Shown here one piece after another: positions 37,951 through 46,134 of a stretch of DNA of 64,000 bases (the stretch's first letter is position 1; every line of letters starts with the position of its first letter). The translations under genes were made by a program, and so were the position numbers. This DNA comes from Streptomyces sp. RerS4. GTDB taxonomy: Bacteria > Actinomycetota > Actinomycetes > Streptomycetales > Streptomycetaceae. The stretch lies in assembly GCF_023515955.1 (NCBI RefSeq), contig NZ_CP097322.1:2937501-3001500 (forward strand), in the 5' to 3' direction. Under the pieces are notes generated by a model that saw only the letters and a program-made list of their open reading frames with translations, was not told the DNA's origin and ran no database searches.

Positions 37951-38056
37951 GCCGCCACCTTAAGTGCGCGGCGCGGGCATCAGCTCTGCAACAGCCCCGG
38001 TACGAAGCCCGGCCCGGGGTGTCGGGCGACGCTCCCGGCCAGGCATCCTTGTGCGC

Positions 38057-39438
38057 ATGAGTGACTGGGACGGGTGGAACGGCGAGCGCGACACGCGCGG
38101 CCGCCGCGATGACGGGTACGGCCGAGGCAGCGGACAGGCGCAGCCGGAGGGGCCGCAGCGGATGCGGCACGTTCAGCGGCAGCCGCAGGCGCAGCCCCCT
38201 CGTCCGCCCCGGCCCCCGCGGCAGGCCCCGCAGCCCGGCCGTCCGCCGGTCCCGCCGCAGGCACCGCCGCCGGGCGCCCGTCCCGGCCACGGGTGCCCCG
38301 CAGCAGAGGCAGGGGCCCGACGCGTACGGGTCCTCGTACGACAGCGGCTACAACACCGGCCAGGTCTACGGGACCCCTCGGGCCCCGGCGGCCCCGGGCG
38401 CACCGGCGGCCGGGCGGACCCGGCGGGCCCGGCGGCGCGGGCGGGCCCGTCGGACCGGCGCCGGACTGGCGCAAGCGGATCAAGATCGGTTCGATCGTGC
38501 TGGTGTCCGTGCTCTTCGTCACGACGGTCGGCACCTACTTCTGGGCCGATTCCAAGGTGCGCCGCGAGGTCGACCTGTCCAAGGTGATCGAGCGCCCCAA
38601 GGAGGGCGACTGCACCACCTACCTGATCGTGGGCTCCGACAGCCGCGAGGGCATGTCCGACGAGGAGAAGAAGAAGCTCCACACGGGCTCCGCCGAGGGC
38701 AAGCGCACCGACTCGATGATGATCCTCGCGAAGTGCTCCAGCGGGAACACCATGATCTCGCTGCCGCGCGACTCGGACGTGGAGATCCCCTCCTTCGTGG
38801 GCTCCAAGTCCGGGAAGAAGTTCCCCGCCCAGGGGCGCCGGGTGAAGCTGAACGCGGCGTACGCCGAGGACGGCCCGGAGCTGCTCGTGCGCACGGTGGA
38901 GTTCAACACCGGCCTGCGCATCGACCACTACGCCGAGATCGGCTTCGCCGGCTTCGCGAACATCGTGGACGCGCTGGGCGGCGTCGAGCTGGACATCGAA
39001 CAGGCCTTCAAGGACGACAAGTCGGGCGCCGACTTCAAGGCGGGCCGCCAGACCCTCAACGGCGAGCAGTCGCTGGCCTTCGTCCGCACCCGCTACGCGT
39101 TCGCGGAGTCGGACCTGCAACGGACGAAGAACCAGCAGAAGTTCCTCGCGGCGCTCGCGAGCCAGGCGGCGACGCCCGGCACGGTCCTCAACCCCTTCTC
39201 CCTGTACCCGGTGCTGGGCGCCGGCCTGGACACGCTGATCGTGGACAAGGACATGGGGCTGTGGGACCTGGGGCAGATGTTCTTCGCCATGAAGGGCGTC
39301 AACAGCGGTGACGGCGTCTCGATGAACATGCCGATTTCCGGACAGCGGGGCGGCAACCTCGTCTGGGACAAGGCGAAGGTCCAACAGCTGGTCAAGCAGA
39401 TCCAGAAGGACGAGAAGGTCACCGTACGCGGGCAGTAA
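38057..39438 (+). CDS. LCP family glycopolymer transferase, paralogue 5 (linker frameshifted)
   Basis: The conserved start MSDWDGWNGERDTRGRRDDG lies at ATG 38057, but the LCP domain is in another frame and the middle linker (TGAPQQRQGPDAYGSSYDSG) in a third. One extra base in the G run at 38272-38274 and one in the run at 38412-38414 would reconcile all three into a protein of about 460 residues. The catalytic part is intact: a membrane helix (SIVLVSVLFVTTVGTYFW), TYLIVGSDSREGMSDEEKKK, MISLPRDSDVEIPSF and VRTRYAFAESDLQRTKNQQKF. No LytR_C domain. If the shifts are real, translation might start at GTG 38293, which lacks a ribosome site. Confidence 0.8.
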
Positions 39439-39614
39439 GGGCCGGTTTGTCGGTCACGCGTGTGGCGTACGCGCAGACGGGCGCTGTGGACAGTCCGATG
39501 GTTTTCTCGTAAGACTGTTGCGGCCCGTACCCCGGGGGGATCCCCCGGCCGGGCCCTTCTCCGGCGCTGCCGCCGCACCGGCGGGCACGCGTCCGTCCTG
39601 CCCGTGGAGCGTCC

Positions 39615-40832
39615 ATGTCCCTGCACCCGTCCCCGCACGCCCTCGACGAGCGGCGGGAGGCCGGCGAGCGTCTCCGTGACCTGCCCGCCGACCGCGCCGT
39701 CCCCCTGCCGGGGCAGACGGGGCAGACGGGGTCGGCGGGGTCGGCGGGGTCGGCCGGACCGGCGAAGGCCGCCGCGCGGCCTCGGCTGCGGATCCTGGAC
39801 GGACTGCGGATCGTGGCGGCGGTCCTGGTGCTCGTCCACCACTACACGCGCCGTGAGATGTGGGGCGGGGACGCCTTCGGGTGGCTGACCACGGTGGGCC
39901 GCTACGCCTGGATCGGCGTGGAGCTGTTCTTCATGATCAGCGGCTTCGTCATCTGCATGTCGGCCTGGGGGCGCCCGCTCGGCAGCTACCTGCGCAGCCG
40001 TGTGATCCGGCTCGCGCCGGCGTACTGGTTCTGCGTCCTGCTCACCATGGGTGTGCTGCTGGCCGTCGGGAAGCCCTTCGGGGGCTCCGGGCCGGGGCTG
40101 AGCCAGATCCTGACGAACCTGACGATGGTGCAGACCCCGCTGGGCTCCACCGCGCTGGACCCGTCGTACTGGACCCTGTGGTCCGAGGTGCGGTTCTACC
40201 TGATCTTCGCCGTGGTCGCCTGGACCGGTCTGACGTACCGCAAGGTCTTGAACTTCTGCTGGATCTGGACCATCGCCTCGCTGCTGGCCCCCGGTTCGGG
40301 CCTGCCGATCCTGGACGTGCTGGCGAACCCGACCTACTCGCCGCTGTTCATCTCCGGCATCTGCTTCTACCTGATCCGCCGTGAGGGACCGCGCGCCGGC
40401 GAACCGTGGGCGCTGCTGGTCTTCTCCTGGCTGCTGATGCAGCGCCGGCTCAACGACATCGTCCAGTGGAACACGGTCAAGGGCGACCGGCTCTCCTGGG
40501 AGGTGTGCCTGCTCGTCGTGACCCTGTGCTACGTCGTCATGGCCGCCGTCGCGCTGGGCTGGTTGGACCGCGTCGACTGGCGCTGGCTGCCGATCGCGGG
40601 CGCCATGTCGTACCCGCTCTACCTGCTGCACCAGCAGATCGGCATCACCCTGCTCGCGAAGTGGCACAAGGACGTGGAGCCGTGGACGCTGATGCTGTCG
40701 GCGGTGGCGGTGATGGTGCTGGCGTCCTGGCTCATCCAACGGTTCGTGGAACGGCCGATGGCGGTGCGCCTGAAGCGGTTCCTGGAGAGCCGCCCGCCGC
40801 GCGGGCGCACGGAGGTGCGGGAGGCGGCGTAG
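39615..40832 (+). CDS. acyltransferase family 3 membrane protein
   Basis: 405 residues. The N-terminus holds small repeats (GQTGQT, then GSAGSAGSAGPA). Ten or so membrane helices follow. The first has ILDGLRIVAAVLVLVHHYTRRE, with the catalytic-type Arg and His of acyltransferase-3 proteins. WIGVELFFMISGFVICMSAWGRP, LRSRVIRLAPAYWF and WTLWSEVRFYLIFA are the other signatures. Such enzymes O-acylate exported or lipid-linked glycans. ATG with GGAG five bases upstream. A strong terminator follows. Likely decorates the polymer made by this region. Confidence 0.92.
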   Translation: MSLHPSPHALDERREAGERLRDLPADRAVPLPGQTGQTGSAGSAGSAGPAKAAARPRLRILDGLRIVAAVLVLVHHYTRREMWGGDAFGWLTTVGRYAWIGVELFFMISGFVICMSAWGRPLGSYLRSRVIRLAPAYWFCVLLTMGVLLAVGKPFGGSGPGLSQILTNLTMVQTPLGSTALDPSYWTLWSEVRFYLIFAVVAWTGLTYRKVLNFCWIWTIASLLAPGSGLPILDVLANPTYSPLFISGICFYLIRREGPRAGEPWALLVFSWLLMQRRLNDIVQWNTVKGDRLSWEVCLLVVTLCYVVMAAVALGWLDRVDWRWLPIAGAMSYPLYLLHQQIGITLLAKWHKDVEPWTLMLSAVAVMVLASWLIQRFVERPMAVRLKRFLESRPPRGRTEVREAA

Positions 40833-40840
40833 GCTCCGGT

Positions 40841-40888
40841 CAACGCGAGAAGGGGCACCCCCGGCGGGGGGTGCCCCTTCTCGCGTTG
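40841..40888. terminator. bidirectional terminator
   Basis: Perfect 22-bp stem (CAACGCGAGAAGGGGCACCC and CC, with complement) around the GGCG loop, between the convergent acyltransferase and DPM-like genes. Confidence 0.88.
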
Positions 40889-40903
40889 CCTGTTCCCCGA
40901 AGG

Positions 40904-41710
40904 CTACTTGCCCGCGCGGGCGCGCAGCTTCCACGGCATGGCGATGGACTCCAGCTGGACGGCCAGGTTCATCTTGGACTCGCCGACGGTGCGGTCCTCG
41001 AAGTGGATCGGGACCTCCATCACCTGGAAGTTCCGGCGCAGGGCCTTGTACTTCATCTCCACCTGGAAGCTGTAGCCGGCGCTGCCGATCGACGCGAGGT
41101 CGATCGCCTTCAGCGCGGCCGCGCTCCACAGGTTGAAGCCGCCCGTGATGTCACGGACGCGGGTGCCGAGGATGGTGCTCGCGTACGCGTTCGCCCAGCG
41201 GGAGAGCAGCTTGCGGTGCGCGCCCCAGGCGTCGGAGAGGGTGCCGCCCGGCACGTAGCGGCTGCCGACGACGAGACCGGCGCCGGTGGAACGGGCCACG
41301 CCCAGCATCTCGGCGATCTTGCCGGCCGGGTGGGAGCCGTCCGCGTCCATCTGGAGCACGTACTCGGCGCCGTCCTCGACGGCCTTGGCCATGCCGGCCG
41401 CGTAGGCACGGCCGAGGCCGTCCTTCGCGGTGCGGTGCAGGACCGACATGCGCGGCTTGCCGTCCTCGGTGAGGAAGCCCTCCGCCAGCTCATCGGCGAT
41501 CTTGCCGGTGCCGTCGGGCGACGAGTCGTCGACGATCAGCAGGCGCAGGCCCGGCTGGTCGAGACCCATGAGCAGCTCCACCATGCCCGGCAGGTTGCCC
41601 GCCTCGTTGTAGGTCGGCATGACCACGGTGAGCGGCGTGTGCGCCCAGGTGTCGGGGAGCTTCGTGGTTGCGACGTCGGTCGCGCGGGAAGTCTGCTGCT
41701 CGCCTATCAC
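40904..41710 (-). CDS. polyprenol-phosphate mannose synthase-like GT2 enzyme
   Basis: A 268-residue soluble GT2 of the DPM1 type: PLTVVMPTYNEAGNLPGMVE, LLIVDDSSPDGTGKIADEL, VLQMDADGSHPAGKIAEML (the catalytic DAD) and VVGSRYVPGG, then ITGGFNLWSAAALKAI and the EVPIHFEDRTVGESKMNL acceptor segment. It would transfer mannose (or a related sugar) from GDP to polyprenyl phosphate on the cytosolic face, supplying GT-C enzymes such as the GT39 protein nearby. The GTG at 41710 has GAGG nine bases upstream; an in-frame GTG at 41725 lacks one. It follows the nucleotidyltransferase gene by 28 bp. Confidence 0.9.
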   Translation of the reverse strand: MIGEQQTSRATDVATTKLPDTWAHTPLTVVMPTYNEAGNLPGMVELLMGLDQPGLRLLIVDDSSPDGTGKIADELAEGFLTEDGKPRMSVLHRTAKDGLGRAYAAGMAKAVEDGAEYVLQMDADGSHPAGKIAEMLGVARSTGAGLVVGSRYVPGGTLSDAWGAHRKLLSRWANAYASTILGTRVRDITGGFNLWSAAALKAIDLASIGSAGYSFQVEMKYKALRRNFQVMEVPIHFEDRTVGESKMNLAVQLESIAMPWKLRARAGK

Positions 41711-41738
41711 AGGGTTAAGCCTCACTGGATGAAGTTGG

Positions 41739-42821
41739 TCAGCGGTCGGAGGAGAAGCGGACGGCGGCGTCGGGCAGTTCAGCCTCGCACCACACCCGCA
41801 CCCCTGCGCGCAGTTCGTTGTCGGCCCCTACGACGGCACCGTCACCGATGACCGCGCCGTTCACCACCGTGCGCGAGCCCACCGAGGCGCCGGCACCGAT
41901 GAGGCTGGCGCTCACCACCGTGTCCGGGCCGAGGGTCGCACCGTCCAGCACGATCGAGCCCTGGACGACCGCGCCCGATTCGATCCGGGCGCCGGCACCC
42001 ACCACGGTACCGCCCGAGAGCTTGGCGCCGTCGGCCACCTGGGCACCCGGGAGGACGAGCGCCTCGCCGCGCGGGCCGGGGACGGCCGGGGAGGTCACGA
42101 CACCGCGTACGAGGTCGGCCGAGGCCTGGACGAAGGACTCGGGCTTGCCGAGGTCCAGCCAGTAGGTGTCCTCGATGTGGCCGTGCAGCGTGGCGCCGGA
42201 GGCGAGGAGGCCGGGGAAGGTCTCGCGCTCGACGGATACCGGTCGGCCGGCCGGGATGGAGTCGATGACGCTGCGTCGGAAGACGTAGCAGCCGGCGTTG
42301 ATCTGGTCGGTGATGATCTCTTCGGGGGTCTGCGGCTTCTCGGTGAAGGCCAGCACCCGCCCCTCGGGGTCGGTGGGGACCAGACCGAACGCGCGCGGGT
42401 CCTCGACGCGCACCAGGTGCAGGGAGACGTCGGCGTCGGCGGCCTGGTGGGACTCGACCAGACCGGCGATGTCGAGGCCGGTGAGGATGTCGCCGTTGAA
42501 GACGAGGACGGGGGAGTCCGGACCGCCCGTGAGGCGCTGGGCGGCGTTGCGGATGGCACCGCCGGTGCCCAGGGGCTCGTCCTCGACGACGTATTCGAGG
42601 GTGATGCCGAAGTCGGATCCGTCGCCGAAGTAGGGCTCGAAGACCTCGGCGAGGTAGCAGGTGGCCATCACGATGTGCGTGACACCGGCGGCTGCGGCCC
42701 TGGCTATCTGGTGGGCGAGGAACGGGACACCGGCCGCCGGAACCATCGGCTTGGGGGTGTTCACCGTCACGGGGCGCAGTCGCGTCCCCTGCCCGCCGAC
42801 CAGCAGGATCGCTTCCGTCAT
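41739..42821 (-). CDS. sugar nucleotidyltransferase, mannose-1-phosphate guanylyltransferase-like
   Basis: 360 residues. The N-terminal nucleotidyltransferase has EAILLVGGQGTRLRPVTVNT (Gly-rich nucleotide loop with catalytic Arg), PKPMVPAAGVPFL and VLVFNGDILTGLD (metal Asp). The C-terminal left-handed beta-helix is built of hexapeptides (GAQVADGAKLSGGTVVGAGA and on, about 255-345). It joins a sugar-1-phosphate to an NTP; GDP-mannose is the likely product given the mannose genes here, but dTDP- or UDP-sugars cannot be ruled out. ATG with GGGGAG nine bases upstream. Probably co-transcribed with the DPM-like gene. Confidence 0.88.
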   Translation of the reverse strand: MTEAILLVGGQGTRLRPVTVNTPKPMVPAAGVPFLAHQIARAAAAGVTHIVMATCYLAEVFEPYFGDGSDFGITLEYVVEDEPLGTGGAIRNAAQRLTGGPDSPVLVFNGDILTGLDIAGLVESHQAADADVSLHLVRVEDPRAFGLVPTDPEGRVLAFTEKPQTPEEIITDQINAGCYVFRRSVIDSIPAGRPVSVERETFPGLLASGATLHGHIEDTYWLDLGKPESFVQASADLVRGVVTSPAVPGPRGEALVLPGAQVADGAKLSGGTVVGAGARIESGAVVQGSIVLDGATLGPDTVVSASLIGAGASVGSRTVVNGAVIGDGAVVGADNELRAGVRVWCEAELPDAAVRFSSDR

Positions 42822-43222
42822 TTTGTTCTCTCCCCAACCGGTTCAGGCGTACGAAGCATCAAAGTTAGCCCATCCGGGGAAGTACGAAGGCCCGAGGCGC
42901 CCCGGCCGGGCCGGCTCCGGCAACGTTCCGGTTACGGCGGCTTCCCCACCCCGGCGGCCCACCGGGTCCCGTACGCCCTCCGCCGTCGGCCGCGGACGCC
43001 CGGCGGCCGGCGTGCAGCGCCGAAGACGCACTGCTCAGCGCCGAAGCTTCCGCCCCCGTCCGGGCCACACGACGCGGCCCGGTCCGCCCGGCGGACGGCG
43101 CCCGGCCCCGTCCCGCCGCCCGCCCCCGGGGCGCACGCCGGCCCGACGCCCGCCCGCTGGATCGGAATCGTTACAAAGCGCGGCGCGCGGGGCGCGGCAC
43201 GGTGCGCGGCGGGGGCAGCGCG
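42822..43222. other. gene-free GC-rich gap
   Basis: About 400 bp with no supportable gene. The bases next to 42821 must contain the nucleotidyltransferase promoter. The middle is very GC-rich and includes CAGCGCCGAAG twice within about 30 bp (near 43015 and 43037). No leader peptide or small RNA signal was recognised. Confidence 0.4.
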
Positions 43223-43255
43223 ACGGCCCCCGGCGCACGTCACGCCGGGGGCCGT
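43223..43255 (-). terminator. terminator after the acyl-CoA dehydrogenase gene
   Basis: ACGGCCCCCGGCG pairs perfectly with CGCCGGGGGCCGT (13 bp) around a loop of about seven bases, starting 27 bases after the stop codon. Confidence 0.75.
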
Positions 43256-43282
43256 GGATCCGCGAGGACCCCTTATTACTTA

Positions 43283-44440
43283 CTACGGAAGGTTCCTGGC
43301 CATGACGATGCGCTGGACCTGGTTCGTTCCTTCGTAAATCTGCGTGATCTTCGCGTCGCGCATCATGCGCTCCACCGGGTAGTCGCGCGTGTAGCCGTAG
43401 CCGCCGAGGAGTTGGACGGCGTCCGTGGTGACCTCCATGGCGACGTCGGAGGCGAAGCACTTGGCCGCGGCGCCGAGGTAGGTGAGGTCGGCGTCGCCGC
43501 GCTCGGAGGCGGCGGCGGCCTGGTAGGTCAGCGCGCGGGCGGCGGAGATCTTCATCGCCATGTCCGCGAGCATGAACTGGACGCCCTGGAAGTCGCCGAT
43601 CGGCTTGCCGAACTGCTTGCGCTCCCGCACGTAGCCCTTGGCGTAGTCCAGGGCGCCCTGGGCGATGCCGAGGGCCTGGGCCGCGATGGTGATGCGGGTG
43701 TGGTCCAGGGTCTTCATGGCGGTGGCGAAGCCGGTGCCCTCGGCCCCGATCATGCGGTCCGCCGGAATGCGGACGTTGTCGAGGTAGACCTCGCGCGTCG
43801 GGGAGCCCTTGATGCCGAGCTTCTTCTCCGGGGCGCCGAACGAGACGCCCTCGTCGGACTTCTCGACCACGAACGCCGAGATGCCCTTGCTGCGCTTCTC
43901 CGGGTCCGTCACGGCCATGACCGTGTAGTACTCGGAGACGCCCGCGTTGGTGATCCAGCGCTTGACGCCGTTGAGCACCCAGAAGTCGCCGTCACGGACG
44001 GCGCGGGTCTTCATGCCGGCGGCGTCGGAGCCCGCGTCGGGCTCGGACAGGGCGTACGAGAACATCGCGTCGCCCTTGGCCAGCGGGCCGAGGTACTTGG
44101 CCTTGAGCTCCTCGGACCCGGAGAGGATCACCGGGAGGGAGCCGAGCTTGTTCACGGCCGGGATGAGGGAGGAGGACGCGCACACGCGGGCCACCTCCTC
44201 GATGACGATCACGGTGGCGAGGGCGTCGGCCCCGGCGCCGCCGTAGGTCTCCGGTACGTGGACGGCGTGCAGGTCGCTGGCGACCAGGGCGTCGAGGGCC
44301 TCCTGCGGGAAGCGGGACTCCTCGTCCACCGCGGCGGCGAACGGCAGGATCTTCGCCTCGGCGAGCGAGCGGACGGACTCGCGGAGCATGTCGTGCTCCT
44401 CGGCCGGGCGGTACAGGTCGAAGTCGGCAGAACCCGCCAA
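43283..44440 (-). CDS. acyl-CoA dehydrogenase
   Basis: A 385-residue FAD enzyme of fatty-acid or branched-chain acyl-CoA oxidation. Signatures: YALSEPDAGSDAAGMKTRAV (FAD-binding), the C-terminal LGGYGYTRDYPVERMMRDAK, and IYEGTNQVQRIVMARNLP, where the Glu of YEGT is the catalytic base position. The length is normal. The TTG at 44440 gives the usual start AGSADFDLYRPAEEHDMLR and has GGGGAG eight bases upstream; the GTG at 44449 is too close to it. A TAACTACCGTTAAGTAAC stretch just upstream (44472-44489) may be an operator. Divergent from the UDP-glucose dehydrogenase gene. Confidence 0.95.
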   Translation of the reverse strand: MAGSADFDLYRPAEEHDMLRESVRSLAEAKILPFAAAVDEESRFPQEALDALVASDLHAVHVPETYGGAGADALATVIVIEEVARVCASSSLIPAVNKLGSLPVILSGSEELKAKYLGPLAKGDAMFSYALSEPDAGSDAAGMKTRAVRDGDFWVLNGVKRWITNAGVSEYYTVMAVTDPEKRSKGISAFVVEKSDEGVSFGAPEKKLGIKGSPTREVYLDNVRIPADRMIGAEGTGFATAMKTLDHTRITIAAQALGIAQGALDYAKGYVRERKQFGKPIGDFQGVQFMLADMAMKISAARALTYQAAAASERGDADLTYLGAAAKCFASDVAMEVTTDAVQLLGGYGYTRDYPVERMMRDAKITQIYEGTNQVQRIVMARNLP

Positions 44441-44543
44441 GACTCTCACTCCCCATGTGTGATGCGTGATGCTAACTACCGTTAAGTAACCGAAATCTTA
44501 GTGTCCGGCTCCCCGCCCGCGATATGTACGGCGCACGTGAGCT

Positions 44544-44585
44544 GCGTGACAGCGGGGAGCGTCCGCGTGACAGCGGGGAGCGTCC
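44544..44585. repeat. perfect 21-bp tandem duplication
   Basis: GCGTGACAGCGGGGAGCGTC plus C occurs twice head-to-tail without a mismatch. It ends 18 bases before the TATGCT box at 44603-44608 and so overlaps the expected -35 region of the downstream dehydrogenase gene. Confidence 0.85.
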
Positions 44586-44602
44586 CCCACAGGGGTCGGG
44601 AC

Positions 44603-44608
44603 TATGCT
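44603..44608 (+). promoter_or_regulatory. -10 element upstream of the UDP-glucose dehydrogenase gene
   Basis: TATGCT (TANNNT) 37 bases before the ATG at 44646. No matching -35; the region where it should lie is the end of the 21-bp tandem repeat, suggesting an activator-dependent promoter. Confidence 0.45.
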
Positions 44609-44645
44609 CGGGTGCCGCAAACGGCCCCGCACCTCTGGAGCACCC

Positions 44646-45989
44646 ATGGCCCCCCTCAAGATCACGGTGATCGGCACCGGCTACCTCGGCGCGACCCACG
44701 CCGCCGCGATGGCCGAGCTCGGCTTCGAGGTACTCGGCCTGGACGTGGTGCCCGAGAAGATCGAGATGCTGGCGCGGGGTCGTGTCCCCATGTACGAGCC
44801 CGGTCTGGAGGAACTCCTCGCCGGGCACGTCGCCGGCCTGCCCGGCTCCACCGGCCGGCTGCGCTTCACCACCTCCTGGGAGGAGGTGGGCGCCTTCGGC
44901 GACGTGCACTTCGTCTGCGTGAACACCCCGCAGAAGCACGGCGAGTACGCCTGCGACATGTCCTACGTCGACTCCGCGATCGAATCCCTCGCCCCGCACC
45001 TGACCCGCCCCGCCCTGGTCGTCGGCAAGTCCACCGTGCCCGTCGGCTCCGCCGCGCGGCTCGCGGCGAAGCTGGCGGAGCTGGCCCCGGCGGGCTCCGA
45101 CGTGGAGCTGGCGTGGAACCCGGAGTTCCTGCGCGAGGGCTTCGCCGTCCAGGACACCCTGCACCCCGACAGGATCGTCATCGGCGTCCGGGGCGAGCGC
45201 GGCGAGAAGGTGCTGCGCGAGGTCTACGAGACCCCGATGTCCGAGGGCACCCCGCTGGTGGTCACCGACTTCCCGACGGCGGAGCTGGTCAAGACCGCCG
45301 CGAACTCCTTCCTCGCCACCAAGATCTCCTTCATCAACGCCATGGCGGAAGTCTGCGAGGCGGCCGGCGGCGACGTGGTCAAGCTCGCCGAGGCCATCGG
45401 CTACGACGACCGCATCGGCGCGAAGTTCCTGCGCGCCGGCATCGGCTTCGGCGGGGGCTGCCTGCCCAAGGACATCCGCGCCTTCATGGCCCGAGCCGGC
45501 GAACTCGGCGCCGACCAGGCCCTGACGTTCCTGCGCGAGGTCGACTCCATCAACATGCGCCGCCGCGGCCACATGGTCGAGCTGGCCCGCGAGGCCGTCG
45601 GCGGCTCCTTCCTCGGCAAGCGCGTCGCCGTCCTCGGCGCCACCTTCAAGCCCGACTCCGACGACGTCCGCGACTCCCCCGCCCTCAACGTCGCCGGGCA
45701 GATCCACCTCCAGGGCGGCCAGGTGACCGTCTACGACCCCAAGGGCATGGACAACGCCCGCCGCGTCTTCCCGACCCTCGGCTACGCCGACTCCGCGCTG
45801 GAGGCCGCGCGCGCGGCCGAGGTCGTCCTGCACCTCACCGAGTGGCGCGAGTTCCGCGAGCTCGACCCGGCCGCGCTCGGCGAGGCCGTCACCGACCGCC
45901 TCATCCTCGACGGCCGCAACGCGCTGGACCCCGTCCGCTGGCGGGCGGCCGGCTGGACCTACCGCGCGATGGGGCGCCCGCACGCGTAG
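44646..45989 (+). CDS. UDP-glucose 6-dehydrogenase family protein
   Basis: A 447-residue NAD-dependent enzyme oxidising a nucleotide sugar (UDP-glucose to UDP-glucuronate, or a similar substrate). The N-terminal Rossmann fold is KITVIGTGYLGATHAAAMAE. Catalytic Cys272 is in GFGGGCLPKD. The central dimer helix follows ELVKTAANSFLATKISFINA, and the C-terminal domain has KRVAVLGATFKPDSDDVRDSP. ATG with GGAG five bases upstream; the frame is open further upstream but that part lacks conservation. Its product could feed the envelope polymer; the link is by position. Confidence 0.94.
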   Translation: MAPLKITVIGTGYLGATHAAAMAELGFEVLGLDVVPEKIEMLARGRVPMYEPGLEELLAGHVAGLPGSTGRLRFTTSWEEVGAFGDVHFVCVNTPQKHGEYACDMSYVDSAIESLAPHLTRPALVVGKSTVPVGSAARLAAKLAELAPAGSDVELAWNPEFLREGFAVQDTLHPDRIVIGVRGERGEKVLREVYETPMSEGTPLVVTDFPTAELVKTAANSFLATKISFINAMAEVCEAAGGDVVKLAEAIGYDDRIGAKFLRAGIGFGGGCLPKDIRAFMARAGELGADQALTFLREVDSINMRRRGHMVELAREAVGGSFLGKRVAVLGATFKPDSDDVRDSPALNVAGQIHLQGGQVTVYDPKGMDNARRVFPTLGYADSALEAARAAEVVLHLTEWREFRELDPAALGEAVTDRLILDGRNALDPVRWRAAGWTYRAMGRPHA

Positions 45990-46119
45990 GACGACGCGCG
46001 CACGGGGCCCCGCACCCCTGTTTCCGTAAGGAAGCTCGGGGTTCGGCGGCCCCACCAGGGCGTATACGGATACCCGTTTTTGATGGGACTCAGTCAAAGA
46101 AGTGGAATAAATGACTGGG

Positions 46120-46134
46120 TAGACTTCGGGCCGA
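46120..46134 (+). promoter_or_regulatory. -10 element for a probable leaderless transcript
   Basis: TAGACT at 46120-46125 ends eight bases before the ATG at 46134; no ribosome site precedes that ATG. Confidence 0.4.
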
